Of a stretch of DNA of 64,000 nt, positions 39,538 to 48,900 are shown in pieces. The number at the start of each line of letters is the position of its first letter. Within the stretch, counting starts at the first letter, position 1. This DNA is from Caulobacter hibisci. GTDB taxonomy: Bacteria; Pseudomonadota; Alphaproteobacteria; Caulobacterales; Caulobacteraceae. A program made the translations under genes and the position numbers. The stretch covers positions 558,001 through 622,000 of the forward strand of contig NZ_JADWOX010000001.1 in the NCBI RefSeq assembly GCF_016135805.1, written 5' to 3'. Under the pieces are notes generated by a model. That model was not told the DNA's origin and did not search any database. It was given only the letters and a program-made list of their open reading frames with translations.

Positions 39538-41412
39538 CTAAACCCGCGCGGTATCCGCCGTCGTCGCCCGCAGCCGCTCGACCAGCGCGAACAGCTGCGT
39601 GCGCACGCCGAACTCGTCGCCGGCCAGGGCGGCGGTTTCCAGCGACGCCAGCACCGCGTCCTCGATGCGGGGCGGCGGCACGATCGGGGTGGCCTCGACC
39701 ACGCCGTCGCACTTGGGCGCGGCGGTCTCGTTGACGTCGACCAGGGCCTCGGTGAGCTTCTCGCCGGGGCGCAGGCCGGTGATGCGGATTTCGATGTCCT
39801 TGCCGGGAACCAGGCCCTGCAGCTCGATCATCCGGCGGGCCAGGTCGATGATCTTCACCGGCTCGCCCATCTCCAGGGTCAGGACGCCGGCCGGCGGGGC
39901 GGCGTCGGTCGCCGATTGGGCCACGGCCCGCAGCACCAGCGACACCGCCTCGGGGATGGTCATGAAATAGCGTTCGACCTCGGCGTCGGTCAGGGTCACC
40001 GGGCCGCCACGGGCGATCTGGTGGCGGAACACCGGCACCACCGACCCGGCCGAGCCCAGCACGTTGCCGAACCGCACGACGCCGACCCGCATCTTGCCGC
40101 CGCCGCCGAACTGGCGGGCCAGCGCCTCGGCCGCGCGCTTGGTGGCGCCCATGACGCTGGCCGGGGCCACGGCCTTGTCGGTCGAGATCAGGGCGAAGTG
40201 GGCCGCGCCCGCCGCCTTGGCCGCGCTGGCCACGTTGCGGGTGCCCAGCACGTTGGTGCGCACGCCCTCGCAGGGGTGGTTCTCGACCATCGGCACTTGC
40301 TTGAGGGCGGCGGCGTGGAAGACGATGTCGGGCTGCTCGGCCGCCATCAGGCGGGTCACCCGGTCAGCGTCGCGCACGTCGCACAGGGCCTCGCGGCGCG
40401 GCAGCTGCGGCCAGGCCTCGGCGATCTCGCGGTCGATCAGGAAGAGGTTGGCCTCCGAGGCGTCGACCAGGGTCAGGTGGGCCGCGCCGCTGGCGGCGAT
40501 CTGGCGGCACAGCTCCGAGCCGATGCTGCCGCCGGCCCCGGTGACCAGCACCCGCCGGCCGCTGACCAGGGCCTGGACCGGCGCGGGGTCGAGGCGCACC
40601 GGCGCGCGGCTGAGAAGTTCCTCGAGGCTGATCTCGCGCAGGGCGCCGCTGGTCGGGCCTTCGCCCATCTCGACCACGCCCTGGCGGCGCAGCAGGCGCA
40701 CGCCTTCGCTCTTCAGCCGGCCCAGGCGTTCGGCCCCGAAGGCGCTGAGCGGTCCCTCGGCCAGGAACAGCACGGCGGCCGGCGACAGGCCGCCTTCGCG
40801 CAGCTGGTTCATCACCCCGTCGAACTGGCCGATCGCGCCCAGCACGCAGACGCCGCGGATTTCGTCGCCGGTTTCGCGCGCCTCGGGGGTCAGCACCCCG
40901 ACCACGGCGTAGCGCTGGGCCAGGCCGTCGGGGGCGCGCAGGAAGGCCTCGGCCTGCGCCGCCTGGCCGACGATCAGCAGGCGCGGCAGGGCGGGAGAGG
41001 CCGGGGCGGGGCGCAGGCGCACCAGAGCGTCGACCAGCACGCCCTCGTGCAGGGCCCGGCGGCCGACGCGCAGGGCCGCCAGCAGGCCGGTCTGCACCAC
41101 CAGGGCCGCCAGGATCGTGCGGCCGCCGCCGTCCAGGTCGGGCAGGATGACATAGGCCAGCAGTGAGAAGGTCAGGGCCGTCAGGGTCGCCGATCGCAGG
41201 ATCCGCAGCAGGTCGCTCGCGGCCACGAACCGCCAGGGCGCGCGCTCCAGCTGGAACAGCAGTTCCACCAGCAGGGCCGACAAGGCGTAGAGGCCGGCGT
41301 GCGTCAACAGGCCGGGGCGGGCGGTGTCGTAGCCGGCGGCCAGGACCTGGCCGACCAGCAGGGCCAGGAAGGCCAGGAACACATGCGCTGCGATCTTGCC
41401 GGCGCGACCCAT
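39538..41412 (-). CDS. Membrane-bound nucleotide-sugar dehydratase/epimerase (WbpM/CapD-like)
   Basis: A 624-residue polysaccharide-biosynthesis protein. Four N-terminal membrane spans (about 1-120) are followed by a CoA-binding-like Rossmann region (PRLLIVGQAAQAEAFL) and a C-terminal short-chain dehydrogenase domain with NAD motif GAGGSIGSELCRQ, VFHAAALKQVPMVE, ISTDKAV and MGATKR; the Met in the last motif stands where most SDRs have the catalytic Tyr, as in WbpM-type 4,6-dehydratases. These enzymes convert UDP-GlcNAc-type sugars toward deoxy sugars for capsule, O-antigen or flagellin glycans. No glycan operon surrounds it. It lies behind moeA on the same strand, 93 bp apart. Confidence 0.92.
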   Translation of the reverse strand: MGRAGKIAAHVFLAFLALLVGQVLAAGYDTARPGLLTHAGLYALSALLVELLFQLERAPWRFVAASDLLRILRSATLTALTFSLLAYVILPDLDGGGRTILAALVVQTGLLAALRVGRRALHEGVLVDALVRLRPAPASPALPRLLIVGQAAQAEAFLRAPDGLAQRYAVVGVLTPEARETGDEIRGVCVLGAIGQFDGVMNQLREGGLSPAAVLFLAEGPLSAFGAERLGRLKSEGVRLLRRQGVVEMGEGPTSGALREISLEELLSRAPVRLDPAPVQALVSGRRVLVTGAGGSIGSELCRQIAASGAAHLTLVDASEANLFLIDREIAEAWPQLPRREALCDVRDADRVTRLMAAEQPDIVFHAAALKQVPMVENHPCEGVRTNVLGTRNVASAAKAAGAAHFALISTDKAVAPASVMGATKRAAEALARQFGGGGKMRVGVVRFGNVLGSAGSVVPVFRHQIARGGPVTLTDAEVERYFMTIPEAVSLVLRAVAQSATDAAPPAGVLTLEMGEPVKIIDLARRMIELQGLVPGKDIEIRITGLRPGEKLTEALVDVNETAAPKCDGVVEATPIVPPPRIEDAVLASLETAALAGDEFGVRTQLFALVERLRATTADTARV

Positions 41413-41505
41413 CGATACTCGAACTCCCGTGGACGGCCGGAGCGACCGATCAACCTGAAGCGGCTTAGCACGCCGCCCGCGCGTCGTCGCCGATTCAGCC
41501 GTGGG

Positions 41506-42720
41506 TCAGCCCCGCGCCAGCGGAAGGGCGGTCACGAGGTCGCCGGCGTCGGCGGCCGGCGCCCCGGCCGGGCGCATGACCAGGGCGTCGGCCTGGGCGA
41601 AGACGCCGACCAACGAGGAATCCTGGTCGGGAAAGGGCGTGACGACCTGGCGGCCCTCGGCGTCGACCGTCCGCGCCGCTCGCAGCCAGTGCTCGCGCGG
41701 GCCGTTGGCGGGCAGGGGGACGGCCAGGCGGGCCGGCGTGAAGGGCAGGGCGGGATCGGCGCCGCTCAGGGCCGCCAGCAGCGGCCGCAGGAACAGCTCG
41801 GCGCAGACCAGGGCCGAGGCCGGATTGCCCGGCAGGCCCAGCACCCGACGGCCATCGTCCAGCAGGCCAAACCAGGTCGGCTTGCCCGGGCGCACGGCGA
41901 TGGTCTGGACGCGCAGGGCAAGGCCCAGCCGGCTCATCGCCGGCTTGACCAGGTCGTAGTCGCCGACCGAGGCCCCGCCGATGGTCACCACCAGGTCGAC
42001 GGCCGCGTCCCGCACGGCCTCGGCGATGGCCTCGACGGAGTCGGCGGCCGGCGCGAGCTTGATCGCCTCGCCGCCCCAGGCCGTGATCAGGGCCGCCAGG
42101 CTGAACGAGCCGGACTCGAAGATCTGGTCGGGGGCGGGCGCGGCGCCGGGCGGTACGAGTTCGTCGCCGGTGGCCAGGATCGCCACCTTCGGACGGCGGG
42201 CGACCTCCAGCCGGTCGCGGCCGGCGGCGGCGGCCAGAGACAGCCGCCAGGGATCGATGCGCATGCCCTCTTCGAGCAGCCGCTCGCCCGAGCGGAAGTC
42301 GCCGCCGGCCGGGCGGATGTTGGCCTTGGGATCCTTGCCGGCCGCGAAGCGCACGGCGTCGCCGTCCCGCGTCGCCTCTTCCTGGATGACCACCAGGTCG
42401 GCGCCGGCGGGCACGGGGGCGCCGGTGAAGATCCGCACCGCCTGGCCCGTCTGCACGGCGGCCGGATAGGCCCGCCCGGCCGCGCTCTCGCCAGCGATCT
42501 CGAACTCGGCGACCGTTCCGTAATCGGCCCGCCGGATCGCCCAGCCGTCCATGGCCGAGGCGTCGAAGGGCGGTTGATGACGGTCGGCGACGATCGCCGT
42601 GGCCAGCACCCGGCCGATCGTGGCGGGCAGGGCCACGGTCTCGACGCCCAGGCGTGCGGCGCCTTCCAGCATGCGGCCGCGGGCGTCCTCGACGGTCAGG
42701 TTCTTCAGGGCTTGGCTCAC
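41506..42720 (-). CDS. moeA: Molybdopterin molybdotransferase MoeA
   Basis: A 404-residue MoeA that inserts molybdate into adenylylated molybdopterin in the cytoplasm. Visible motifs: FDASAMDGWAIR near the N-terminus, IFTGAPVPAGADLVV, ILATGDELV, the GGASVGDYDLV active-site loop (GGxSxGxxD), and LPGNPASALV. Length is standard. The start is GTG with a weak purine-rich region upstream. No other molybdenum-cofactor gene is in view, so it appears isolated. It precedes the sugar-nucleotide dehydratase on the same strand and follows the terminator of the ferredoxin-NADP reductase gene. Confidence 0.95.
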   Translation of the reverse strand: MSQALKNLTVEDARGRMLEGAARLGVETVALPATIGRVLATAIVADRHQPPFDASAMDGWAIRRADYGTVAEFEIAGESAAGRAYPAAVQTGQAVRIFTGAPVPAGADLVVIQEEATRDGDAVRFAAGKDPKANIRPAGGDFRSGERLLEEGMRIDPWRLSLAAAAGRDRLEVARRPKVAILATGDELVPPGAAPAPDQIFESGSFSLAALITAWGGEAIKLAPAADSVEAIAEAVRDAAVDLVVTIGGASVGDYDLVKPAMSRLGLALRVQTIAVRPGKPTWFGLLDDGRRVLGLPGNPASALVCAELFLRPLLAALSGADPALPFTPARLAVPLPANGPREHWLRAARTVDAEGRQVVTPFPDQDSSLVGVFAQADALVMRPAGAPAADAGDLVTALPLARG

Positions 42721-42796
42721 GATCTTCGGTCCCCGATGGGCGGCCAGGCATGGCTGTCGCAGGCTGCCGGCCGGGTCAATCCAAACCTTCGGCCCA

Positions 42797-42826
42797 GCAA
42801 AAAGGCCAGCCTCGCGGCTGGCCTTT
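42797..42826 (-). terminator. Rho-independent terminator of the ferredoxin-NADP reductase gene
   Basis: A 10-bp stem AAAGGCCAGC/GCTGGCCTTT with a 6-nt loop, followed on the minus strand by TTTTT. It lies 25 nt past the fpr stop codon. Confidence 0.88.
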
Positions 42827-42850
42827 CCAGTGTTCCGAACGCGCCGGTCG

Positions 42851-43684
42851 TCAGCCGACGAAGGCGCGTTCGATGACGAAGTCGCCGGGCTCGGCGTTGG
42901 AGCCCTCGACCAGGCCGTGGGCCTCCAGCAGGGCGGCGGTGTCCTTGATCATGGCCATCGAGCCGCACAGCATGGCGCGGTCGTGCTCGGGATCGAACTT
43001 GCCGCCTTCCAGGCCCAGATCAGAGAACAGCTTGCCGCTCTCGATCAGGTCGGTGAACCGGCCCTGGCGCTCGAACGCCTCGCGGGTGACGGTGGGATAG
43101 TAGACCAGCTGGGCCTTGGCCTCGTCGCCGACCAGCGGGTCGTCGTGGATCTCGCTGGTGAACAGGTCGCGATAGGCCAGTTCCTGAACTTCGCGCACGC
43201 CGTGGGCGACGATCACCTTCTCGAAGCGGCTGTAGGCGTCGGGGTCGCGGGCGACCGACAGCCAGGGCGCCAGGCCCGTGCCGGTGCCGAACAGGAACAG
43301 GCGCTTGCCCGGCTTGACCGCGTCCAGCACCAGGGTGCCGGTCGGCTTCTTGCCCAGCAGCACCTGGTCGCCGGGTTGGATCTGCTGGAGGCGCGAGGTC
43401 AGCGGGCCGTCCGGAACCTTGATCGAGAAGAACTCCAGCTCTTCGGCGAACGAGGGCGAGCCGATCGAGTAGGCGCGCAGGATCGGCTTCTTCTCGCCCA
43501 GCTCCTCGCGGGGCGGCAGGCCGATCATCACGAACTCGCCCGAGCGGAAGCGGAAGCTGGCCGGCCGGGTGATGGCGAAGCTGAACAGCCGGTCGGTCCA
43601 GTGCTTGACCCAGAGAACGGTCTCCAGGTTGTGCGGGGACTCCTTGGCGGGAGCAGGGGCGGCGGTGGCGGTCTCGGCCGTCAT
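42851..43684 (-). CDS. fpr: Ferredoxin/flavodoxin-NADP+ reductase
   Basis: A 277-residue FAD enzyme of the bacterial Fpr class, exchanging electrons between NADPH and ferredoxin or flavodoxin. The FAD-binding motif RAYSIGSP, LQQIQPGDQVLLGKKPTG, the NADP loop LFGTGTGLAPWLS and LCGSMAMIKD are present, and the C-terminus ends FVIERAFVG, typical of the bacterial subclass with its extra residues after the last beta strand. An Ala/Pro-rich N-terminal extension of about 15 residues is extra. The 284 bp upstream, shared with a divergent lipoprotein gene, is AT-rich and holds an inverted repeat, which may be a regulatory site. Confidence 0.94.
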   Translation of the reverse strand: MTAETATAAPAPAKESPHNLETVLWVKHWTDRLFSFAITRPASFRFRSGEFVMIGLPPREELGEKKPILRAYSIGSPSFAEELEFFSIKVPDGPLTSRLQQIQPGDQVLLGKKPTGTLVLDAVKPGKRLFLFGTGTGLAPWLSVARDPDAYSRFEKVIVAHGVREVQELAYRDLFTSEIHDDPLVGDEAKAQLVYYPTVTREAFERQGRFTDLIESGKLFSDLGLEGGKFDPEHDRAMLCGSMAMIKDTAALLEAHGLVEGSNAEPGDFVIERAFVG

Positions 43685-43786
43685 GTCGATGATTTCGATC
43701 CTGTTCGCGCCCGTCGAACAACAGCGGCGCGCATAAGAAAAGGCGGGTGTCGCTCCGGCCCTGAGGCGACACGCGTGTCATGTGAG

Positions 43787-43809
43787 AAGTTGAGAGCGGA
43801 TGTCAACTT
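43787..43809. promoter_or_regulatory. Inverted repeat in the fpr/lipoprotein divergent region
   Basis: AAGTTGA (43787-43793) and TCAACTT (43803-43809) form perfect 7-bp arms around 9 nt; GAGAGC (43792-43797) and GCTCTC (43812-43817) form a second, overlapping pair. Located about 105 bp upstream of fpr in an AT-rich stretch, so possibly an operator; the regulator is unknown. Confidence 0.45.
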
Positions 43810-43968
43810 TTGCTCTCTGAAGGCGTCTAGAGAAAAAATTCTACAGACAGCTCAAAATACCGCCGTTCGCTTTTTCAGACTGTGTCAAAAATGTGATTGC
43901 CGGTCGCCTGAACCGGGCGCAGAGTTCCTTTTGCTTCGTTCGCGGAGCCAACGATACGGGAGGAACGT

Positions 43969-44364
43969 ATGCGGGTAAGGTTCGTTATGGCCGCCGCGGC
44001 GGCCAGTCTGTTTGCGTTAGGCGTAGCGGGTTGTGAAGGCGGCGCCCAAACCAAGACCGCCAAGGCTCAACAAGTCACTCTGGAAGGCAAGTCGGTGACG
44101 GCGAGCGGCTGTGCGCGGCCCGTCGAGAACACCAAGTGCCTCGTCGTGCGCGGCCCCAACGGCGGCTATTACGACATCTCCAGCGCCAGCCCGGCGCCCG
44201 ACCCCGCAAAGGGGGTGGGCGTCTCGCTGCGAGGCCGTGATTCCGGCAAGAACACCGAGTGCGGTCGAGAGCTGACTGACGTGAAGTGGTCGTATCTCAA
44301 CGTCCAGTGCGCCGCGGCCCTGCCGAGCGCCACGCCGGAGGCCGCCGAGAAGAAGGCCGGCTGA
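43969..44364 (+). CDS. Small hypothetical lipoprotein
   Basis: A 131-residue protein with a lipoprotein signal (FVMAAAAASLFALGVAGC; Cys at residue 22 in VAGC). The mature part holds four further Cys (SGCARP, NTKCLVV, NTECGRE, NVQCAAA) that could form two disulfides in the periplasm, and a GGYYDISSASPAP stretch. The C-terminus is Ala/Glu/Lys-rich. A strong GGGAGGAA ribosome site precedes the ATG. I do not recognise a named family. It is divergent from fpr and convergent with a 57-residue gene. Confidence 0.85.
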   Translation: MRVRFVMAAAAASLFALGVAGCEGGAQTKTAKAQQVTLEGKSVTASGCARPVENTKCLVVRGPNGGYYDISSASPAPDPAKGVGVSLRGRDSGKNTECGRELTDVKWSYLNVQCAAALPSATPEAAEKKAG

Positions 44365-44405
44365 CTTGAGGCCAGGCTCCGGTCCGGCTTCGGCGGAACT
44401 GCGCT

Positions 44406-44579
44406 TCAGTTCTCGCCGGAGCCCGGATCGGCGCGGGTCTTGGCGGTATCGACGCTGTCTTCGCCGCCGGCCGGTTCGGTGGCGGGGCGAGGCGGCTTGC
44501 CGTCGGTTGCGGGATTCGCCCGCTGATTCTCGTGTTCCACCTCGTGGTTGGAGGGGCGTTCGCCGGCGTTCTGCGCCAT
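44406..44579 (-). CDS. Small hydrophilic hypothetical protein (57 residues)
   Basis: A 57-residue polar, Pro/Glu/Asn-rich protein (MAQNAGERPSNHEVEHENQR at the start), probably unstructured and cytoplasmic. It is accepted because AAAGGA lies 6 nt ahead of the ATG and the gene fits between the lipoprotein gene and the tRNA-Trp promoter. No Cys, no hydrophobic segment and no family I recognise. It could be a stress-induced disordered protein. Short length leaves some doubt. Confidence 0.6.
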   Translation of the reverse strand: MAQNAGERPSNHEVEHENQRANPATDGKPPRPATEPAGGEDSVDTAKTRADPGSGEN

Positions 44580-44704
44580 CGCGGATCCTTTCAGAGGCCT
44601 CTTTTGGGCCTGTCCTGAGCCTGGTGGGGCGAAGAAACCTGTGAAAAGGCGCCGCTCGACCCGATACTTGGGCAATAACGCGGGCCTGGGGCGTCCTGAT
44701 CCGC

Positions 44705-44733
44705 TTGCCCGGCGCAAACGACCCTGCTACACG
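44705..44733 (+). promoter_or_regulatory. Possible promoter of tRNA-Trp/secE/nusG
   Basis: TTGCCC (44705-44710), 17-nt spacer, TACACG (44728-44733), giving a start about 95 nt before tRNA-Trp. Both hexamers are partial matches. Confidence 0.45.
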
Positions 44734-44836
44734 ACGCCGCTCTGGCGCTGGGAAGCGTCGGCGGCGCCGCTCGCGGCCCTCCGGCCCGAACCGTCGCCAC
44801 GGCTGCGGTCCGGTACTTCAAGGGCCGGAGTTCTGC

Positions 44837-44912
44837 AGGAGTGTAGCTCAGCTGGTAGAGCATCGGTCTCCAAAACCGAGGGCCGGGGGTTCGAGTCCCT
44901 CCACTCCTGCCA
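44837..44912 (+). tRNA. tRNA-Trp (anticodon CCA)
   Basis: A 76-nt tRNA: acceptor AGGAGTG/CACTCCT, D-arm GCTCAGCTGGTAGAGC, anticodon loop CTCCAAA giving CCA at 44870-44872, T-loop TTCGAGT and encoded CCA end. Its place just before secE and nusG is widely conserved in bacteria. Confidence 0.97.
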
Positions 44913-44975
44913 CTATATGTCATCGGCCGGCCCGGCGTTCGGTCCGGCCTGTCAGATACGCGAGCCTCTGAACCT

Positions 44976-45290
44976 ATGGCCAGGAAACCGGGATCCAGCC
45001 CGTCAGCGATCAAGAACCGCGCCGCTCGTACGGCAGCGGCGCTGGCCCCTGCTGGTCAGGCTGCGGCGGCCGCCGCGCCCAAGGCCCCCAAGAAGCCCTT
45101 CAATCCGGTGCAGTTCTTCCGTGAAGTGCGCGCCGAGACCCGCAAGATCACCTGGACGACCCGCAAGGAGACCTGGATCACCTCGGTGATGGTCTTCATC
45201 ATGGTGATCGTCGCCTCGCTGTTCTTCCTCCTGGTCGACTGGCTTCTCGGAGCCGGCGCCAATCTGCTGCTGAAGTTCGCGGCCGGATAA
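44976..45290 (+). CDS. secE: Preprotein translocase subunit SecE
   Basis: A 104-residue SecE, the small clamp subunit of the SecYEG translocon. An Ala/Lys-rich N-terminal extension (about 1-42) precedes the conserved amphipathic helix ([20 protein letters not shown]) and a single membrane span (about 70-92). The single-span form is usual outside the enterobacteria. It follows tRNA-Trp by 63 bp and precedes nusG by 14 bp, so all three are probably co-transcribed. Confidence 0.96.
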   Translation: MARKPGSSPSAIKNRAARTAAALAPAGQAAAAAAPKAPKKPFNPVQFFREVRAETRKITWTTRKETWITSVMVFIMVIVASLFFLLVDWLLGAGANLLLKFAAG

Positions 45291-45304
45291 GTCATAAGAA
45301 GACC

Positions 45305-45862
45305 ATGAGCACCGAAACCGCCTCGAACCCGAACCACAAGTGGTACATCGTCCACGCCTACTCGAACTTCGAGAAGAAGGTGGCCGAGAGCATCCGTGAG
45401 CAAGCCAAGGCCCAGGGCCTGGAAGACAGCTTCTCCGAGATCCTGGTGCCCACCGAAGACGTCGTCGAGATCCGCCGCGGCCGCAAGGTCAACGCCGAGC
45501 GCAAGTTCTTCCCGGGCTACGTCCTGGTGAAGATGAACCTGTCCGACGAAGCCTACCACCTGATCAAGAACACCCCGAAGGTCACGGGCTTCCTGGGCAG
45601 CGGCTCCAAGCCGATCCCCGTCTCGGAAAAGGAAGTCCAGCGCATCGTCGGCGCCATCGAAGAAGGCGTCGAAAAGCCCAAGACCGTCGTGCTCTACGAA
45701 GTCGGCGAGAACGTCCGCGTCATCGACGGCCCGTTCGCCAGCTTCAACGGCTCGGTCGAGCAGGTCGACGAAGAGAAGGCCCGCCTGCGGGTCACCGTCT
45801 CGATCTTCGGCCGCGCCACCCCGGTCGAGCTGGAATACAGCCAGGTCGAAAAGATCGCCTGA
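45305..45862 (+). CDS. nusG: Transcription termination/antitermination factor NusG
   Basis: A 185-residue NusG: NGN domain from [17 protein letters not shown] with [12 protein letters not shown], and C-terminal KOW domain ([22 protein letters not shown]). NusG keeps RNA polymerase elongating and couples it to Rho or the ribosome. A strong terminator follows, so rplK, which usually comes next, is transcribed separately here; a hybrid kinase and a TonB receptor gene lie between. Confidence 0.98.
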   Translation: MSTETASNPNHKWYIVHAYSNFEKKVAESIREQAKAQGLEDSFSEILVPTEDVVEIRRGRKVNAERKFFPGYVLVKMNLSDEAYHLIKNTPKVTGFLGSGSKPIPVSEKEVQRIVGAIEEGVEKPKTVVLYEVGENVRVIDGPFASFNGSVEQVDEEKARLRVTVSIFGRATPVELEYSQVEKIA

Positions 45863-45891
45863 TCCCCTTCGGGTCAGCGCCAGACGAAGAA

Positions 45892-45919
45892 CCCCGCGTC
45901 AGCCGACGCGGGGTTTTTT
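45892..45919 (+). terminator. Rho-independent terminator after nusG
   Basis: Perfect 9-bp stem CCCCGCGTC/GACGCGGGG with AGCC loop followed by TTTTTT, 30 bp after nusG. Confidence 0.95.
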
Positions 45920-45967
45920 GTTGTGCGCTCGAGCCTGCGTTCGGCGCGAAGGCGCCTGACGCCCAGG

Positions 45968-48900
45968 TCAATCCGTGGTGGCGTTTATGGCGGACAGGCT
46001 CTCCGCCAGCTCCGCGCTGCGGAAGGGTTTGGTCAGTCGAGCGACCTCCGGATCGATGCCTTCGGCTTCGGCGTACCCGGAAACGATCAGCACCGGCAGC
46101 TGCGGGCGTTCAACTCTCAGCACGCGCGCCAGCTGGGCGCCGCTCATGCCCGGCATCAGGTGATCGGTGACGACCAGCGTGGGGTGAAGCCCGGAGTGAA
46201 GCAGCGAAAGCGCTTCTTCCGCCGAACTCGTCTCGACCACCTCGTAGCCGAAGTCGACCAGCATGTCGGCGGTGCTCATCCGCACCAGTTCCTCGTCATC
46301 CACCAGCAGGGCGACGCCGCGGGCCTTTACCGCTGGAGGCGGAGCGTAGAGGGCCTCATCTCCACCGATCACGGCCGAGCCTATCGGCAGCAGGAGTTCG
46401 ATCGCCGTCCCGCGCCCCGGAGCGCTCGCGATCGACAGCCCGCCCCCGAGCTGGGCGGCCAGGCCATGCACCATCGAAAGTCCAAGGCCGGTGCCCTTGC
46501 CGATTCCCTTGGTGGAGAAGAACGGCTCGGTGGCGCGCCGAAGCGTGGCTTCGTCCATGCCGGCGCCGGTGTCCGCGACGCCCAACCGCACATAGTGACC
46601 CGGCTTCACGCCCGAGGGATGCGCGCCCTTCACGCTTTCCCGGCGGGCGGTGATGGTGAGCTCCCCGCCGTCGGGCATCGCGTCGCGGGCGTTCACGGCG
46701 AGGTTCAGCAGCGCCATCTCCAGCTGGTTCGGATCGGCCTTGGCTGGCGGCAGGTCCTTGGAGAGATCGACGCGAACGTCGATCATCGGCCCCAGGGTGG
46801 AGCCGAGCAGGCCGACCATCCCGTCGACCAGCTGAGGCACGTCGACGGCGGTCGGCTGCAGCGGCTGGCGGCGCGCGAACGCCAGCAGCCGCTGGACCAG
46901 CGTCTTGGCCCGTTCCGCCGATTGCAACGCCCCGTCGATCAGCCGCCGCTCGCGTTCGCTGCCGACAGCCTTGCGGACCAGCATGTCCAGCGAGCCGATG
47001 ATGGGGGTGAGCAGGTTGTTGAAGTCGTGGGCGACGCCGCCGGTGAGGCTGCCCATGGCCTCCATCTTCTGGCTTTGCCGCAGCGCCTCCTGGGCCTGCT
47101 CCAGATCCGCCTCGCGCGCCTTGGCGTGGCTGAGATCGCGTCCCACCGCGATGAAGTTTACGCCGTCCGCCTCTGGCGCGACGGTCCATTCGATGTGCTT
47201 CCAGCCGCCGTCACTGGTGCTGATGCGGTTCTCGAACCGCGCGGGCTGGCCGGTCTGCGCCATGCGTCCGATGGCCGCCAGGGTGGGTGGTTCATCCTCG
47301 GGATGCATGAAGGTGGCATAGCCGCGCGTCAGCAACTCGCGCTCGCTCCATCCCAGCACCTGCGTCCAGGCGGGGCTGACCGCCGACATCATCCCGGTAT
47401 AGTCCGCCCGCGCCAGCATGTCCTGGGACAGGTTCCACAACCGGTCGCGTTCCGCCGAGCGGGCCTCGACCTGGGCCTCTAGGGTCTCGTTCAGCTCGCG
47501 TAGCCGCGCCTCGCTATCGCGCAAGGCATGTTCGCCGCGGACACGCTCGACGGCGGTGCGCGTGCGATCGGCGAACTCCCAGATCAGGCTGAGATCGCCT
47601 TCGCTCCAGTCCCGCTTTTCGCGGTGATTGACGAAGAAGACGGCGACCAGCTTGCCTTGTTCGAGCACCGGCGCATTCACGAACGCCCGGGTGTTTTTTC
47701 CTTCCAGCGCCTCGGCGGCCGGTCCGGCCGTTCGAGCGTCGGTGCGGACGTCGTCGATGACGGTGAACTCGCCGCGCTTCAGGCTGTCGATGAACGAGCC
47801 GTAGACGCGCAGGGGCAGCACCCCCGCGAGCGTCTCCACCCCCGGGGCGGTCCAATCGCGTTCCGTGTGGAGCGTTTCGGCGTCGTGGTCGATCGCGGAA
47901 TAGCCCACCCGACTCGCGCCGAGCGTTCGGCCGAGCAGTTCGGCGGCGGCATAGGCGATGTCGGCGGGGTCCTTGATGTCCCGAATGGCCTGGGTCAGGT
48001 CGACAAGGGCGCCGCGGCGGATCTCCGCGGCCTTGCGGGCGGTGATTTCCAGCACGGTGCCCGTGACCCGCACGCAGTTGCCCGCGCCGTCGAACACGCC
48101 ACGGCCCTTGGCGGCGATCCAGCGCTCGACACCGTCCTCCTTGCCTATCGTCCGGTACTCCACATCGTAGACGGCGCGGCGGGCGGGATCGGCCGCGGCC
48201 AGATAGGCCGCCGTCGTGGCTTCGCGATCGTCGGGATGGAGCCCCTGGTAGAAGTCCTCCATGGTCACCGGGACGTCGGCCGAAATGCCGAACATGGCCT
48301 TGGTGAGCGCCGGCCAGATCAAGCGGTCATTGATCACGTCGACGTCCCAGAAGCCGACATCCGCATTGTCGGCGGCCAGGCGCAGCCGCTCCTCGCTCGC
48401 CACCAGCGCCGCCTGCTTGTCGTGAAGGCGCTGCTCGAGCACGACGCGGCGGGTCGTCTCGGGCGTGATGTTGAGAACGGCGGCGACGCTGCCGTCTTCG
48501 TCGCGGAGCGCGGACAGCGAGTAGTTGAACCAGGCGGTCTCGGTGCCGCCGCCTTCGAGCCGCGCCATGAGGAACGGAGCATCCTCGAAATAGACGGGGT
48601 CGCCGCCCGCTCGCACACCGTCGAACTGGGGTTGGAGCTCCTCCCAGATCTCGGCCCAGACGATGGAGCCGGGGCGCCCGAGGGCCGCGGGGTGCTTGGC
48701 GGCCAGGATCCTGCGGTAGGGATCGTTGTAGATGAGCGCGTAGTCTGGCCCCGACCACAGGCAGATGGGGAACGGCGAGTCGAACATCGACCGCGCGAGC
48801 GTTCGCAGCGCCGGCGACCAATCCAAGGTCGGTCCGAGCGGGGTAGACGACCAGTCAAGGCCCCGCGCCAGCGAACGAACCTCGCCAGGGCCCGCGAAGA

